64,000 nt of DNA, taken from Beroe ovata (lineage: Eukaryota > Ctenophora > Nuda > Beroida > Beroidae). Positions 36,175 to 42,412 of this stretch are shown here, in pieces. The stretch covers positions 96,153 through 160,152 of the forward strand of contig CAMPET010000010.1 of the NCBI GenBank assembly GCA_946803715.1, read 5' to 3'. Each line of letters opens with the position of its first letter. Positions within the stretch are counted from its first letter, which is position 1. The position numbers were made by a program, and so were the translations under genes. The notes under the pieces were generated by a model. It worked only from the letters and a program-made list of their open reading frames with translations. It was not told the DNA's origin and did no database searches.

Positions 36175-39100
36175 GTNNNNNNNNNNNNNNNNNNNNNNNN
36201 NNNNNNNNNNNNNNNNNNNNNNNNNNNNNNNNNNNNNNNNNNNNNNNNNNNNNNNNNNNNNNNNNNNTATGTGTGTGTGTGTGTGTGGTGAGAGTGCGCA
36301 TGCTTTGTTATTTGTGCTCAATGGATAGGGAGGTGCTATAAACAGCAAGCTATTGTGTGGTTCTCACAATGCGAGGGCAGGATGTTTTTATTGAAATGAG
36401 CTACGTTCCTACCTATGTCATTGATCATAGCATGTGTAAAGAGGGCTTGGAGATGTCAAAAGAGGGGAGCTCAATATGTGCATGTATGTTGTGGAGCGCT
36501 ATACCAAACACTATCCAATTTTCAAATTGTGCGGATAATGAAACTGGAGGCTCGATATCGCTACTCAATTGGTACCAATAAGCAATAAACTATGCTCAAA
36601 TTCCACTCGAATCCCAAGTGGTCCATTAGTTTACAGCAATAATCGTGCGTACTAAACGAAAATCACCTGAAGCATAGAAAAGTGGAGTACTGCTAGTGCT
36701 AGAAAGGGATATAAGTGCTGGAAAGGGCTCGTTAAAAGTCTCATGAGTCATGACTATGCTTACAAATCCTAGCAGTCACACCGGCTTCAAAATCGCTAAA
36801 TGATTACTGGGATAGGGATATAACAAAATATTCGGTGCCCATGCGACATTTTAATCGCCCTCCCCCTACTCACATTGTGACGCGCGCGCACGTGACACGC
36901 ATGTGCGCACGTTATGTGATGCACGTGGCACGTCAGCGCGCGCCCCTACTCAGTTTAATGAAATAAACATGCCCCATTATGATTGTTGTGCTATATTATC
37001 ACAATGGACAAGCTCGTCTCATTATGTAAATTTAGATATGCCTGTGCGATATGCCTGTGCGAAGCTAAGACCACATAATTAGAGGTGTTGTAAAGTGGGG
37101 AATGAGATATGGCTACGGCTTGGTGAGATATGTAGAGAGCATTGACGTGGGTTGACGAGAGTGATGCAATATTTTTAATTCGATAACACTTATGAATATG
37201 AGTGGTCTATGAGTCTGAAAAATATGCCATTCAAATAGGGAAGAACTTGGCTAGTTTTCATCAATGTGTTGACGACAGTAAACCCTACTTGCTTATGCTA
37301 TAGCTGATGGATACAACTAAAGCTGCGGGAGAAGGAAATTCGATAGGACTGGTAGCATTTGCACGTTGGAATGCGACAGTTTCCGATAGCCGGGATCGAT
37401 AATCGGTCACTTAGAGTTCCTTATTACGCCATTTTCAAATTTCAACATGATATGTAAGCTCAAAATAGAGACTTGCATTGGAGATCAGGGGTAATTTCTT
37501 ATTTTTAGGGGAGAATTAGTGGATTTGTGGAAGATTCCATGACGACAGCTTAACCACATGAAGAGCAACGATTACGATATTGAAGTCAATTATTGTAATT
37601 GAGGATCTAGAGGGAACGGATATTCTGGAATTGAGAAGGATTTACATTTTGAAAAGTAGTTAAATTTCCGAAAATTCTTCTAAGAAAAAATAAATCAAAG
37701 TTAACATCAATTAACTCAATCAAACATGTAATCAAACAGGTTTTAAACAGTTTTTTTAGATAGTGCGTGTTCATCATACCTTACTACACTATATCATATT
37801 TTCATACTTCTCATTAATACAGTCTCGACTAAGTTGCATCATAAGTTGACACTCATGCACGGTGTCCACTAGTTCTCGATACAGTAAGCAGTGTTGTCGC
37901 GGCCAATATACTCGCAGAACAGAGCTCCGCTGGTGGACGGGTTTAGTTTCCAGATAGTGTAGCTGAGGTAGGTGGCAAAGGACACCCAGGCAAGGTAGGG
38001 CGCGAAGAGGAGACCTGCTCTTTTGTCGACAGTCATGAATACAATCAGAGTGAAGAAAATGAAGAGGGACAGGGTAGCACACTCTATGGTCGCCTGGGGG
38101 GTTATAAAGGAGAGGGAGTTGAATAGTGTCGAGAAAATTCCAGTTATTCGCCCTAGTCAATCGTAGGGTCGAGTTGTTATACTTTTATTGACGCATACTT
38201 ACAAACGCAAGTTCATGAGCGACGAAAAAGATGATAGACCAAGCAAAGTTTAGTGCTAGCTGTGTGAAGAATAGAGTCCAGGGAAGACACTGAAATTAAT
38301 TTAATGAATTATTAACCATCCAAAAAACACGAATAAAGATTTAATATCCAAGAAAAGTGACAACTAAATTTCTTTATTTTCCACTGATCTTCGTCCTTGT
38401 TCGTGGAACCAAGTCCTGATATCAGATCTGGTGACACCCATCTCCTCACTCAGCCTCCTCACTCTGCTAAGTGAAAGGTGAGGTGACTTGATGAACTCCT
38501 CCGAAAGGTGGGATCTCTGGGTGAAGGAGAGGGAGGTGGAGGTGGACCGTCGTTTCTTGATCTTCCCAAATGAGGAGGAGTAATTAAGGGCAGAAGGGTG
38601 AGAGGTGGACTGCTGACTTGTTATAGAGGAATTGTCATTGAGAAATGACAATCTACCCGGAGGTGTCATAAAATCATGAGGAGGATATGAGCTGACACCT
38701 GCTGACACTAAGGAGGGGTGATCTGGTGGGAAGAATATTCTGGGAGGTGAGGAGGGATGACGGTTGCCAAATGATGACGTCATATTGAGGGGAGATGACG
38801 TCATTACCGGGGTATAGGTTCGGAGAGGGGATGGCGAGGAATCATTAGGAGTAAGGATTGGTGACAATATGTTGTCAAAGAGGGGGAAGGTGGTCTCAAG
38901 AGTCGGTGTTGGTGGTGTTCCGCGTGATGTTAGTCGGAGAGGTGGTGTCAAGCAGCAGTAGGATGATGAGTTGGAGGAGTAGGATGGTGTGAGGAGGGGT
39001 GAAGGAGGACTGGTGTACGGAGAGAGAACTGGAGGAGATTCAGGAGTCTTATAGTTGAGGTCATAAGAAAGGTCAGGACAAAGGGAGGAAGAAGACATGG

Positions 39101-39576
39101 TTTCTGATGTGATGGAAAGTGTATGCATCTTATATATACGGAATAATGTTCTCGTCTCTTATCACTGCAATGACCCTTTCAACGTGCATAACTGGGTCAA
39201 ATTTCCTCTAATTTCAGTGCATGACTGTTTGTATAGGTGTGATATTTCCATTTTACAATCATGGGTCTCATGACCTTGCATTCCCAATCATTTGATATGA
39301 AAAACAGAGTGAATAAGTTCTACTTAGATCTGATCTTACCATGGTGAATCCAACTTTTTTCCAAACAAGGAAGGCCGCAATTGCCATGAAGAGGAAGAGA
39401 GTTGTCCAGACTGGTCCAAATACCCAGTCAGGTGGATTCCAAGAAGGCTTCACTAGATTGTCGTACCTGTGAATTTTGCATCAATTATTGGTACAAAATC
39501 CCATGTTGGGGGCTCTGAGGTTGGGGGCAATACCGTCATCTATCTATTCATCTATCTATCTATCAATCTATCTATA

Positions 39577-39638
<62 letters not shown>

Positions 39639-42412
39639 GTGTCTTGGTACGGATTCACCTCACGTCTCCCCCACTCACACATTTCACCACTCCCTCACTC
39701 TCGTACCCTGTCCTTCATGACCCCTCACCAATAACTCACCATCCATCCTCGCCGAACTGACTGGAAATAATGTACCCGATCAGTGCCGATCCTCCCTCCG
39801 TTAGGAGCAGCAATCCCAGAAACACCAGGATGTCCTTCTTGGTACAGCTACCCTCTATCTTCTTTGCTGGTTTACCCTCCATACCTATCATGAAACACTT
39901 TTTTCTCAAAGCGATACGAATTATTGAATGGTACTGAATTTAACCAATCACGAAGTTTTATTACAGATCTCCTGTTTATAGATTAGGGACACTCCTCTAA
40001 TATCTAACATCTAACATCTATCACATAGCAATTATCGTGAGTGCTACGGCAATTAGTGAACAATTCTCGAGTTACATCTGAAGAGTAGCACTCGCGAAAT
40101 AATCTGATAAAAACACTCCCAATCAGAATGACACCCCAGCTCCCCCATTTTGGTGCAGCTGACGGTGATGGCACCTATAAGTCTGGAACATAGGAGTCTA
40201 GAAGTCTAGAACATATAGGATGAGTCAGAGTGTGATACGTACTGAAGCTTGTACACACTTATATTGAAGCTGGTAACAGGTGCCCACTGTGAGACAAGAA
40301 TAACTGTAGGACAAATGCTTGAAAATAAAAAAGAGGGGTGTTATCTCTTACGAGCTGAGAAACATTTGAGGAAGTGGCAATGAGATGTATGGTAATAGTG
40401 GGTTGTCTGTTGAAGAGGCGTTATTGGATCATGTATCCCAATCCCATCAGGGGCACCAGTGAGTAAGTATACAGACAACATGCATATTTACAGTTACTCA
40501 CGTGGTGGGTGGGTATCGACATTTTCAAATACAGTTACTCACGTTACAGTTACTCATAGCAAATTTTCGAAGAAGGATGGTATAGAAATTGCAGTTACTC
40601 CAATTGTGAGTGAGTTTACTAAAAATAATAAAATTTGCTGGAATTTTCGAAAAATAGGCCACTTATATCATCAACAAAGACTTGGATAGTGCAAGATCTT
40701 GAAATTCACTCTAGTGAACGTGTAAAGGTACCTGGTTACATTTGCGCGCAAGAAACAGTGGACAGATAACATCCGGCAAGGTTACATTGCAGGATGAATT
40801 GGAGTTATATGACACCACTTTTTCAGTCGTTGGTGGCGTTAGCCCTCTGATTACAGTGCATGCTGGTGATGGCCTCACATCATCTATCAAGATACCATTT
40901 GTACAAAGTGAGTAACTTCCCCAAATGCAGCTTCCCCTCCCCTTATCCACAAATTAGGGTAAACGGTGTTTAACACTTATTTGGACATAATTAAGAAGCG
41001 CCGCAATTTTGACTCCAATTATTGAGCTGTAATCCACACGTGAAGACTATTGACAGTACATGTTCTGTTCCCCCTATTCCCAAGATTCTTCAGGGTTTAA
41101 ACTCAGCATGGACAAGATACCACTCTCTCCCTCTCAACCAACCGCCGACCTGGCACTCCTCGAGGGCGATCTATCTCTCATCCAGGTAGTATCATGTTAA
41201 TGTGTGCCCCTTATTACTCTCTGTCGTACTCTGTCGTACTCGGAAAAACCACGGACAACGGAGCCGCGCAGCGCTTGCGGAGTATTTGGGTCACGCAACA
41301 TATTAATGCATGTTAATGTTAGTCTGCTGTGAGGGAAATTGGGTATTCTACTCAATATATTTGGGTCACGCAACCCATGGCCATTTCAATTTCTTTTTTA
41401 TGCTTTTTTCTCAAATACTTAATGTTTTATCGCTTGAAATCAATATTGAATAAAAGGACAATAAACTGATGGATAGGTACCTAAAGTAAGCAAGAAAAGC
41501 AAACACGAAATAATTATAAAGTGTTCGGGAATCGGAAAATGTAATGCATACCCATGTCCCATTGGCTACGTCACTGCAAGCTATGTTTTTCGGTATTACC
41601 CTCCTGCGCCATTTTAATTTAAAAGCTGTATAAGTATCTATATCCTCTGTTCTCAGATATTGACAGATGTAGGGACAGCAAGTGAGGATGTGAACGTCAT
41701 CAAAACCTCCACCCACTTCCACTTGGCTCTGCTAAACTGGAATACGGAGTCCCAGCATTCCATAACATTTGTCTGTGGTGCAACAGGTACGGATCTTTTG
41801 AGTAGTTGTACCACTTCTAGTTTAGATAGCTGCATTCAAATCCCTCATTATTGCCAACCATTCCTCCTCTAGTAGTTATTCTCATCACCTTTGCCATAAA
41901 CTAATTAGTCAGTACTCGCCAATCCCAACCTTCAACTACCATTTAATGACGTTTCCAAGCAGCCATCTCAAAGTTTGGGAACCAATCCCTGCATTATCTG
42001 CCTCATCCCTATAATAACTATCCTCTATTCCTCTCCCCACTGTAACCTAACCCCCGTCCCCCCAGGACAACAGGAAGTTGTGGAGGTGAGCATCACACCC
42101 GCCACACCCCCATCCCCCAGCCCAGTGAAACTGGAGTTCTCCACCCTCGCGGGAACAGTCCTCCCCACAGCTGTACTTGGACTACTAGTACTCCTGACCA
42201 TCACTGGGATTGTGTTCCTAACCACAGCGAGTTATAAGCGACTCTGCAGCTCAAATTCCACGTGGGGTGGTGATGTGTGTGGTTCACACGTTACCATGGT
42301 AACCACGCCTGTGAAGACGAGCGGTTCACCGTTCAGACCAGCCACGATATCACCCATCAGACACAAGACTCCACTCTATACTAAACCCAGGGGGACTCCT
42401 GGTGCAGAATAG
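718..42412 (+). CDS. NUP210: Nuclear pore membrane glycoprotein 210 (gp210), multi-exon, 5' end outside window
   Basis: This is the large single-pass membrane nucleoporin of the pore membrane, with a long lumenal part built of Ig-like/BIG2-like beta domains. Exon after exon matches human NUP210 in order: GNTFSTLDGLQFSWTI (exon at 1806), VIENLLLNPPYDQ (6109), TITIATYLPL (11739), QDNPFPAMETLAV (12296), DLTVSPPSLTMFNYEDTP (13138), TVFPPLTLLPSP (14482). The last exon encodes a hydrophobic segment (LPTAVLGLLVLLTITGIVFL) and a short basic Ser/Pro/Thr tail ending in TAG at 42412, as in gp210. Recognised exons sum to about 5.1 kb, roughly 1,700 residues; human NUP210 is 1,887, and the first ~95 residues lie upstream of the window. 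Intron phases agree at every junction except around the N at 12842, where an exon seems lost. Two exons are repeated by an apparent assembly duplication (16465-22785). Identification is firm; the exact exon set at 12.4-12.9 and 33.9-40.8 kb is less certain. Confidence 0.93.
850..1805. other. NUP210 intron
   Basis: Nearly 1 kb without a gene. A TCAGACATCAGATACA-type short tandem repeat occupies about 1610-1672. Otherwise I see nothing. Confidence 0.6.
2206..6108. other. NUP210 intron, 3.9 kb
   Basis: Contains a GT microsatellite (about 4003-4055), an AG-rich patch at 4170-4187 and a palindromic region near 5695-5760 (stem GTCACGCGTT / AACGCGTGAC around 5724-5752, flanked by CACGTGA / TCACGTG). 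Just before the exon is a perfect 16-base palindrome GGTAACCATGGTTACC at 6029-6044. No coding segment with family similarity was found on either strand. Confidence 0.55.
6589..8523 (-). CDS. Secreted papain-like cysteine protease with ShK, sushi, kringle and ShK-like domains
   Basis: Single uninterrupted 644-residue frame. Residues 1-24 form a signal peptide (TVLATLILTVSLA core). Residues ~25-115 are a propeptide-like, charged region with a KR site at 92-93. Residues ~120-340 are a C1A peptidase: QGSCGNC with nucleophile C142 and oxyanion Q136, H288 in CDHAVLIVGY, and N304 in WIVKNSHGKSWGEDGYF. The usual CW and NSWG are CY and NSHG here. Then come a ShK-type six-Cys domain (~394-423), a sushi/CCP module (~429-496), a kringle (~504-593: YTGNGQSYSG, C-x-NW, NFCRNSGG, PYC) and a final Cys-rich ShK-like domain (~594-644). 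It is a likely extracellular or secretory-granule protease with binding modules. It lies antisense inside the NUP210 intron 6242-9177, has no introns, and has a TATA box upstream. Triad complete, so probably active. Confidence 0.88.
   Translation of the reverse strand: MNRLYLSNRLVTVLATLILTVSLAEEDIIQKRFNELLKIEEMSLGAGEYQKRLDIFAEKCSSVTEAIDAPCPQASVNYMFTNEEMRMMNGVKRSVSAPSSYMTGGAQIEEEEVHKREDVPASYDVRDHVEVRVVHQGSCGNCYLHATMGALEIAYAKHTGKLEKFSAQEMTDCFAEGCGGGDFRVVTAWLSDVDHLSNEASYGEYLARDGTVGTCRAGTTPDYLTRVRVTGFKEVATSDIPYYVYKYGSVITCLAWSGEASGDRNDCKVGAYSGGIYDDVEVKNGCDHAVLIVGYTPDYWIVKNSHGKSWGEDGYFRIARGKNVCGIEDLNVVMFTELREGRKSGISYRNGCPNVRPNFCKGINSCTSASGCTESVTKRSVDEEDPHVEERSECTDFHPLCSRISHMCDKYKTMCPKTCKTCGKPRPPKIVDNGEKRGKCITPNIKYAKQTKKTLEPGEKYQVQCNPGYVLIGTSTIECVIQEVYKPDTRLLPMCVHASRISETYTGNGQSYSGTTAKTVFGRECLNWMEVFYNGVASLALMQPGTFKKEDLVTSNHNFCRNSGGKHPVPYCLVADTGYGSSGFQFCYTRPGCDTCEGDLKDNTGDDWCARASSKCPYGLSAAERQSVSVWENCHKTCCNKTGC
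8605..8611 (-). promoter_or_regulatory. TATA box of the cysteine protease gene
   Basis: TATAAAG on the minus strand, 82 bases upstream of the ATG at 8523. An octamer-like ATGCAAA lies just downstream on the same strand (about 8593-8599). Spacing allows a 5' UTR of roughly 50 bases. This supports the gene having its own promoter inside the NUP210 intron. Confidence 0.45.
9086..9113. repeat. CA microsatellite
   Basis: Uninterrupted (AC)n of about 24 bases in the NUP210 intron, about 65 bases upstream of the exon at 9178. Confidence 0.8.
9405..9463. repeat. 14-bp tandem repeat
   Basis: Four copies of ATGAATCATCACTC, in the intron after the NUP210 exon ending at 9372. Confidence 0.8.
10185..10270. 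repeat. 22-bp tandem repeat
   Basis: About four copies of ATTATTGTGTTAACCTTGTG plus two bases, in a NUP210 intron. Confidence 0.8.
11139..11188. repeat. Inverted repeat with CRE-like sites
   Basis: AACTAGTCGTGACGTCA and its reverse complement enclose a third TGACGTCA, giving a ~50-base near-palindrome with three full cAMP-response-element-like octamers. A further degenerate copy follows to about 11245 (GTGATGTCACGACTAGTTG). Lies in a NUP210 intron. Confidence 0.7.
12782..12897. repeat. CA microsatellite interrupted by a single N join
   Basis: (CA)n with CACACATG variants and one N at 12842. The join lies in the NUP210 intron where an exon is expected but absent. Confidence 0.8.
15826..16431. 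other. NUP210 intron with CA repeat and N run
   Basis: Nothing recognisable until a (CA)n array from about 16285, broken by unknown bases 16368-16409 and continuing to 16430, next to the stop of the small antisense gene. Confidence 0.6.
16432..17504 (-). CDS. Unrecognised small protein, four exons, antisense in a NUP210 intron
   Basis: Minus-strand exons joined with consistent phases: first exon down to 17357 (ATG at 17504 or, more likely, 17414: MDRQSSSQSNFSIHS), then 17176-17084, 16894-16818 and 16557-16432 (stop TAA). All borders are AG/GT; the acceptor at 16558 has a good pyrimidine tract. The predicted product from 17414 is about 117 residues. Its centre looks helical and amphipathic (RLTSGAQHITAALRESG, ETSVAFRES, RRISESKKLLGQG). 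The C-terminus is acidic/aromatic (YWFGEEACNEARSYVKDK, HYPTIDEEYDPRYPG). I do not recognise the family. A donor-like GTAAGT overlaps the stop, so the gene may continue beyond the CA repeat and N run at 16368-16409. A second copy (20738-19699, truncated at the N) sits in the duplicated segment, with one Ala/Val difference in the second exon. Confidence 0.55.
16705..16815. repeat. ~38-bp tandem repeat with E-boxes
   Basis: Three copies of a unit like CTGTAGCACGTGCTGCAGGA followed by AGTGACGCGCGCTAA, plus a terminal CACGTG. Each of three contains CACGTG; the unit with TACGTG is degenerate. Lies in the last intron of the small antisense gene; copy 2 is at about 19939-20049. Confidence 0.7.
17514..21235 (+). 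other. NUP210: NUP210 exon block B (two exons, each present twice)
   Basis: Exon 17514-17657 reads GYSVTDEKQFTITVSGVEQG and ends DSISIQ, matching the YNFAMNVLGRVKGRTGL / SDEIQVQ part of human NUP210. Exon 17839-18001 reads KAILLSPHTPL ... LLAPGATYSILTNKDHTH and corresponds to the MSPNSYIKLQTNRDG region. Both recur unchanged 3,234 bp downstream at 20748-20891 and 21073-21235. One pair is enough for the protein: phase passes directly from 18001 (or 21235) to the next unique exon at 26861. The second pair lies in the suspected haplotype duplication that starts at the single N at 19698. Confidence 0.82.
18860..19020. mobile_element. Foldback (hairpin) MITE-like element, with second copy at 22100-22240
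   Basis: Ends form imperfect inverted repeats: ACCTGGATCTCTTTCACGAA on the left, and on the right the reverse complement of TTCGCGAAGGAACACCTGGT. Inside are further self-complementary blocks, AGTTAGGACA / TGTCCTAACT and repeated AGGAATTCCTAA. The whole ~150 bases can fold on itself. The copy in the duplicated segment is shorter and more diverged. No transposase frame. Confidence 0.5.
24925..25142. repeat. TCTGTGTGTG-type minisatellite
   Basis: Degenerate (GT)n with TCTGTGTCTGTAA and TGTGCGTGTATGTGT blocks. A ~110-base segment with GCATCTACTTTCTCTATRTG occurs twice. Confidence 0.75.
25611..25688. repeat. 19-bp tandem repeat
   Basis: Four copies of ACCATCAAATTAGGAGGTG, the last two with GGCC in place of GACC. 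NUP210 intron. Confidence 0.85.
26287..26399. mobile_element. 95-bp MITE with terminal inverted repeats and 9-bp target duplication
   Basis: Element 26296-26390 begins TTGTAGGATTTCACCCTACC and ends with the reverse complement of TTGTAGGATTTTACCCTACC, a 20-base inverted repeat with one mismatch. It is flanked on both sides by AGAATCAAT (26287-26295 and 26391-26399), a 9-base direct repeat expected from insertion. The centre is GC-rich (GGTGCGGGGCGG). A 9-base duplication is usual for MULE/Mutator-like elements and also seen in Merlin-type ones. Non-autonomous, since it has no coding capacity. Confidence 0.8.
28283..28675. repeat. ~24-bp minisatellite in two blocks
   Basis: Units of CTCTGGCTCATATGCTGTGT and GATCTCTGGCTCATATGGTGT alternate at 28283-28360 and 28505-28675. 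The blocks are separated by a copy of the antisense exon region. Confidence 0.75.
28678..28784 (-). CDS. Possible first coding exon of an unrecognised antisense gene, repeated nearby
   Basis: On the minus strand ATG 28784 opens MAKGLVKYVKKLALGSRYHY, then DMVQGGPEHHQQPTP, ending at a GTAATA donor (28671-28677) after 35 codons plus two bases. The same stretch occurs partly at 28371-28455 and, after the N at 29116, at 29117-29182. Between the two copies that share the 5' part the coding bases are identical, while the bases just 5' of the ATG differ. The basic N-terminus (KYVKK) hints at a small mitochondrial or membrane-associated protein. No following exon was found, so this is tentative. Confidence 0.3.
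28716..29480. repeat. Direct duplication across the N at 29116
   Basis: 28716-29090 matches 29117-29475 with scattered substitutions and small indels (for example a loss of AAGCTG near 29253 and a gain near 29397). Copy 2 begins immediately after the single N. Same pattern as at 19698 and 53499. Confidence 0.8.
29801..29854. repeat. 54-bp near-perfect palindrome
   Basis: ATACGTGGACGTAGTCCTTA to the centre GGGTTAACCC and back; the two 27-base arms differ at one position. There is no spacer, so it can form a cruciform or hairpin. Confidence 0.85.
30490..30596. repeat. 12-bp tandem repeat
   Basis: About nine copies of ACTATGGACCAC then ATATGGACCACA. A 12-base unit keeps frame, so both strands translate to artificial WTT / WSI repeats. 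Not a gene. Confidence 0.85.
35145..35360. repeat. Decamer satellite TAGTGTATAC
   Basis: About twenty tandem units of TAGTGTATAC with TAGTGTATAA variants. TAGTGTA is shared with the array at the left end of the window. Confidence 0.9.
36137..36294. repeat. GT microsatellite with N run
   Basis: (GT)n at 36137-36169, unknown bases 36177-36267, then (GT)n again to about 36287. The true array length is unknown. Confidence 0.85.
37869..39891 (-). CDS. TSPO: Translocator protein (TSPO, peripheral benzodiazepine receptor)
   Basis: Five-helix TspO/MBR membrane protein, in animals mainly of the outer mitochondrial membrane, binding cholesterol and porphyrins. Exons on the minus strand: 39891-39740, 39466-39340, 38289-38203 and 38093-37869. 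Phases join perfectly to 196 residues (193 if the second ATG at 39882 is used; human has 169). Family hallmarks: GEDGWYDNLVKPSWNPPDWV, FGPVWTTLF, TQLALNFAWSIIFF, and the cholesterol-recognition region LLFAPYLAWVSFATYLSYTIW. The last exon ends in TAG at 37869-37871 after a 20-odd residue C-terminal extension (LFCEYIGRDNTAYCIEN) that is longer than the human end. The N-terminus is basic (EGKPAKKIEG) before helix 1 (DILVFLGLLLL). The whole gene is antisense within the NUP210 intron 34015-40765, and its intron 2 contains the homeodomain gene. Confidence 0.93.
38364..39128 (-). CDS. Highly divergent homeodomain protein, intronless, inside TSPO intron 2
   Basis: A 254-residue frame without introns. 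Residues 1-~185 are low-complexity Ser/Pro/Thr-rich (SSSSLCPDLSYDLNYKTPE, PPSPLLTPSYSSNSSS), resembling an activation or linker region. The C-terminal ~60 residues match a homeodomain in pattern: basic N-arm KIKKRRSTSTS, helix 1 SHLSEEFIKSP, helix 2 SRVRRLSEEMG, helix 3 TRSDIRTWFHEQGRRS. The W48-F49 core is kept, but the near-invariant Asn51 is Glu and Arg53 is Gly (WFHEQG in place of WFQNRR), so ordinary base contacts are doubtful. The ATG at 39128 is directly preceded by TATATATAAG (39130-39140), so transcription probably starts downstream and Met11 (39098; MSSSSLCPDL) is the more likely start. Same strand as TSPO. Could be a fast-evolving transcription factor; no specific class assignable. 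Confidence 0.7.
   Translation of the reverse strand: MHTLSITSETMSSSSLCPDLSYDLNYKTPESPPVLSPYTSPPSPLLTPSYSSNSSSYCCLTPPLRLTSRGTPPTPTLETTFPLFDNILSPILTPNDSSPSPLRTYTPVMTSSPLNMTSSFGNRHPSSPPRIFFPPDHPSLVSAGVSSYPPHDFMTPPGRLSFLNDNSSITSQQSTSHPSALNYSSSFGKIKKRRSTSTSLSFTQRSHLSEEFIKSPHLSLSRVRRLSEEMGVTRSDIRTWFHEQGRRSVENKEI
39130..39140 (-). promoter_or_regulatory. TATA-like element just upstream of the homeodomain frame
   Basis: TATATATAAG on the minus strand ends only a few bases before the first ATG (39128) and about 32-42 bases before the second in-frame ATG (39098). A TATA box normally lies 25-35 bases upstream of the transcription start. This argues for use of the second ATG, or for a very short leader. 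Confidence 0.35.
39540..39640. repeat. (TATC)n microsatellite
   Basis: About 25 TATC/CATC units within TSPO intron 1. Confidence 0.9.
39892..40765. other. Sequence between TSPO start and the next NUP210 exon
   Basis: About 870 bases that must hold the TSPO promoter and the last part of a NUP210 intron. No TATA box with good spacing to TSPO was found and nothing else is recognisable. Confidence 0.5.
40766..42412 (+). other. NUP210: NUP210 C-terminal exons, transmembrane segment and tail
   Basis: Exons 40766-40907, 41085-41185, 41657-41786 and 42066-42412. They encode the last lumenal repeat (KVTLQDELELYDTTFSVVGG), then HLALLNWNTESQHSITFVCG. The final exon begins GQQEVVEVSITPATPP, crosses the membrane with LPTAVLGLLVLLTITGIVFL, and ends with a Ser/Pro/Thr-rich basic tail (HKTPLYTKPRGTPGAE, stop at 42410-42412). 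This is the expected topology: large lumenal part, one membrane span, short pore-side tail. The start of the 40766 exon is set by the AG at 40764-40765 and by frame. Confidence 0.85.

Larger units (their letters stand above)
34015..37868. other. NUP210 intron upstream part, between NUP210 and TSPO
   Basis: Contains the decamer array at 35145-35360, a hairpin at 35464-35493 (ACTAACAACAT stem), a GT microsatellite with unknown bases 36177-36267, and a CpG-rich patch at 36878-36948 full of CACGTG/CGCGCG. Open frames near 34075-34600 and 36357-36581 lack splice context or similarity. No gene called. Confidence 0.55.
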
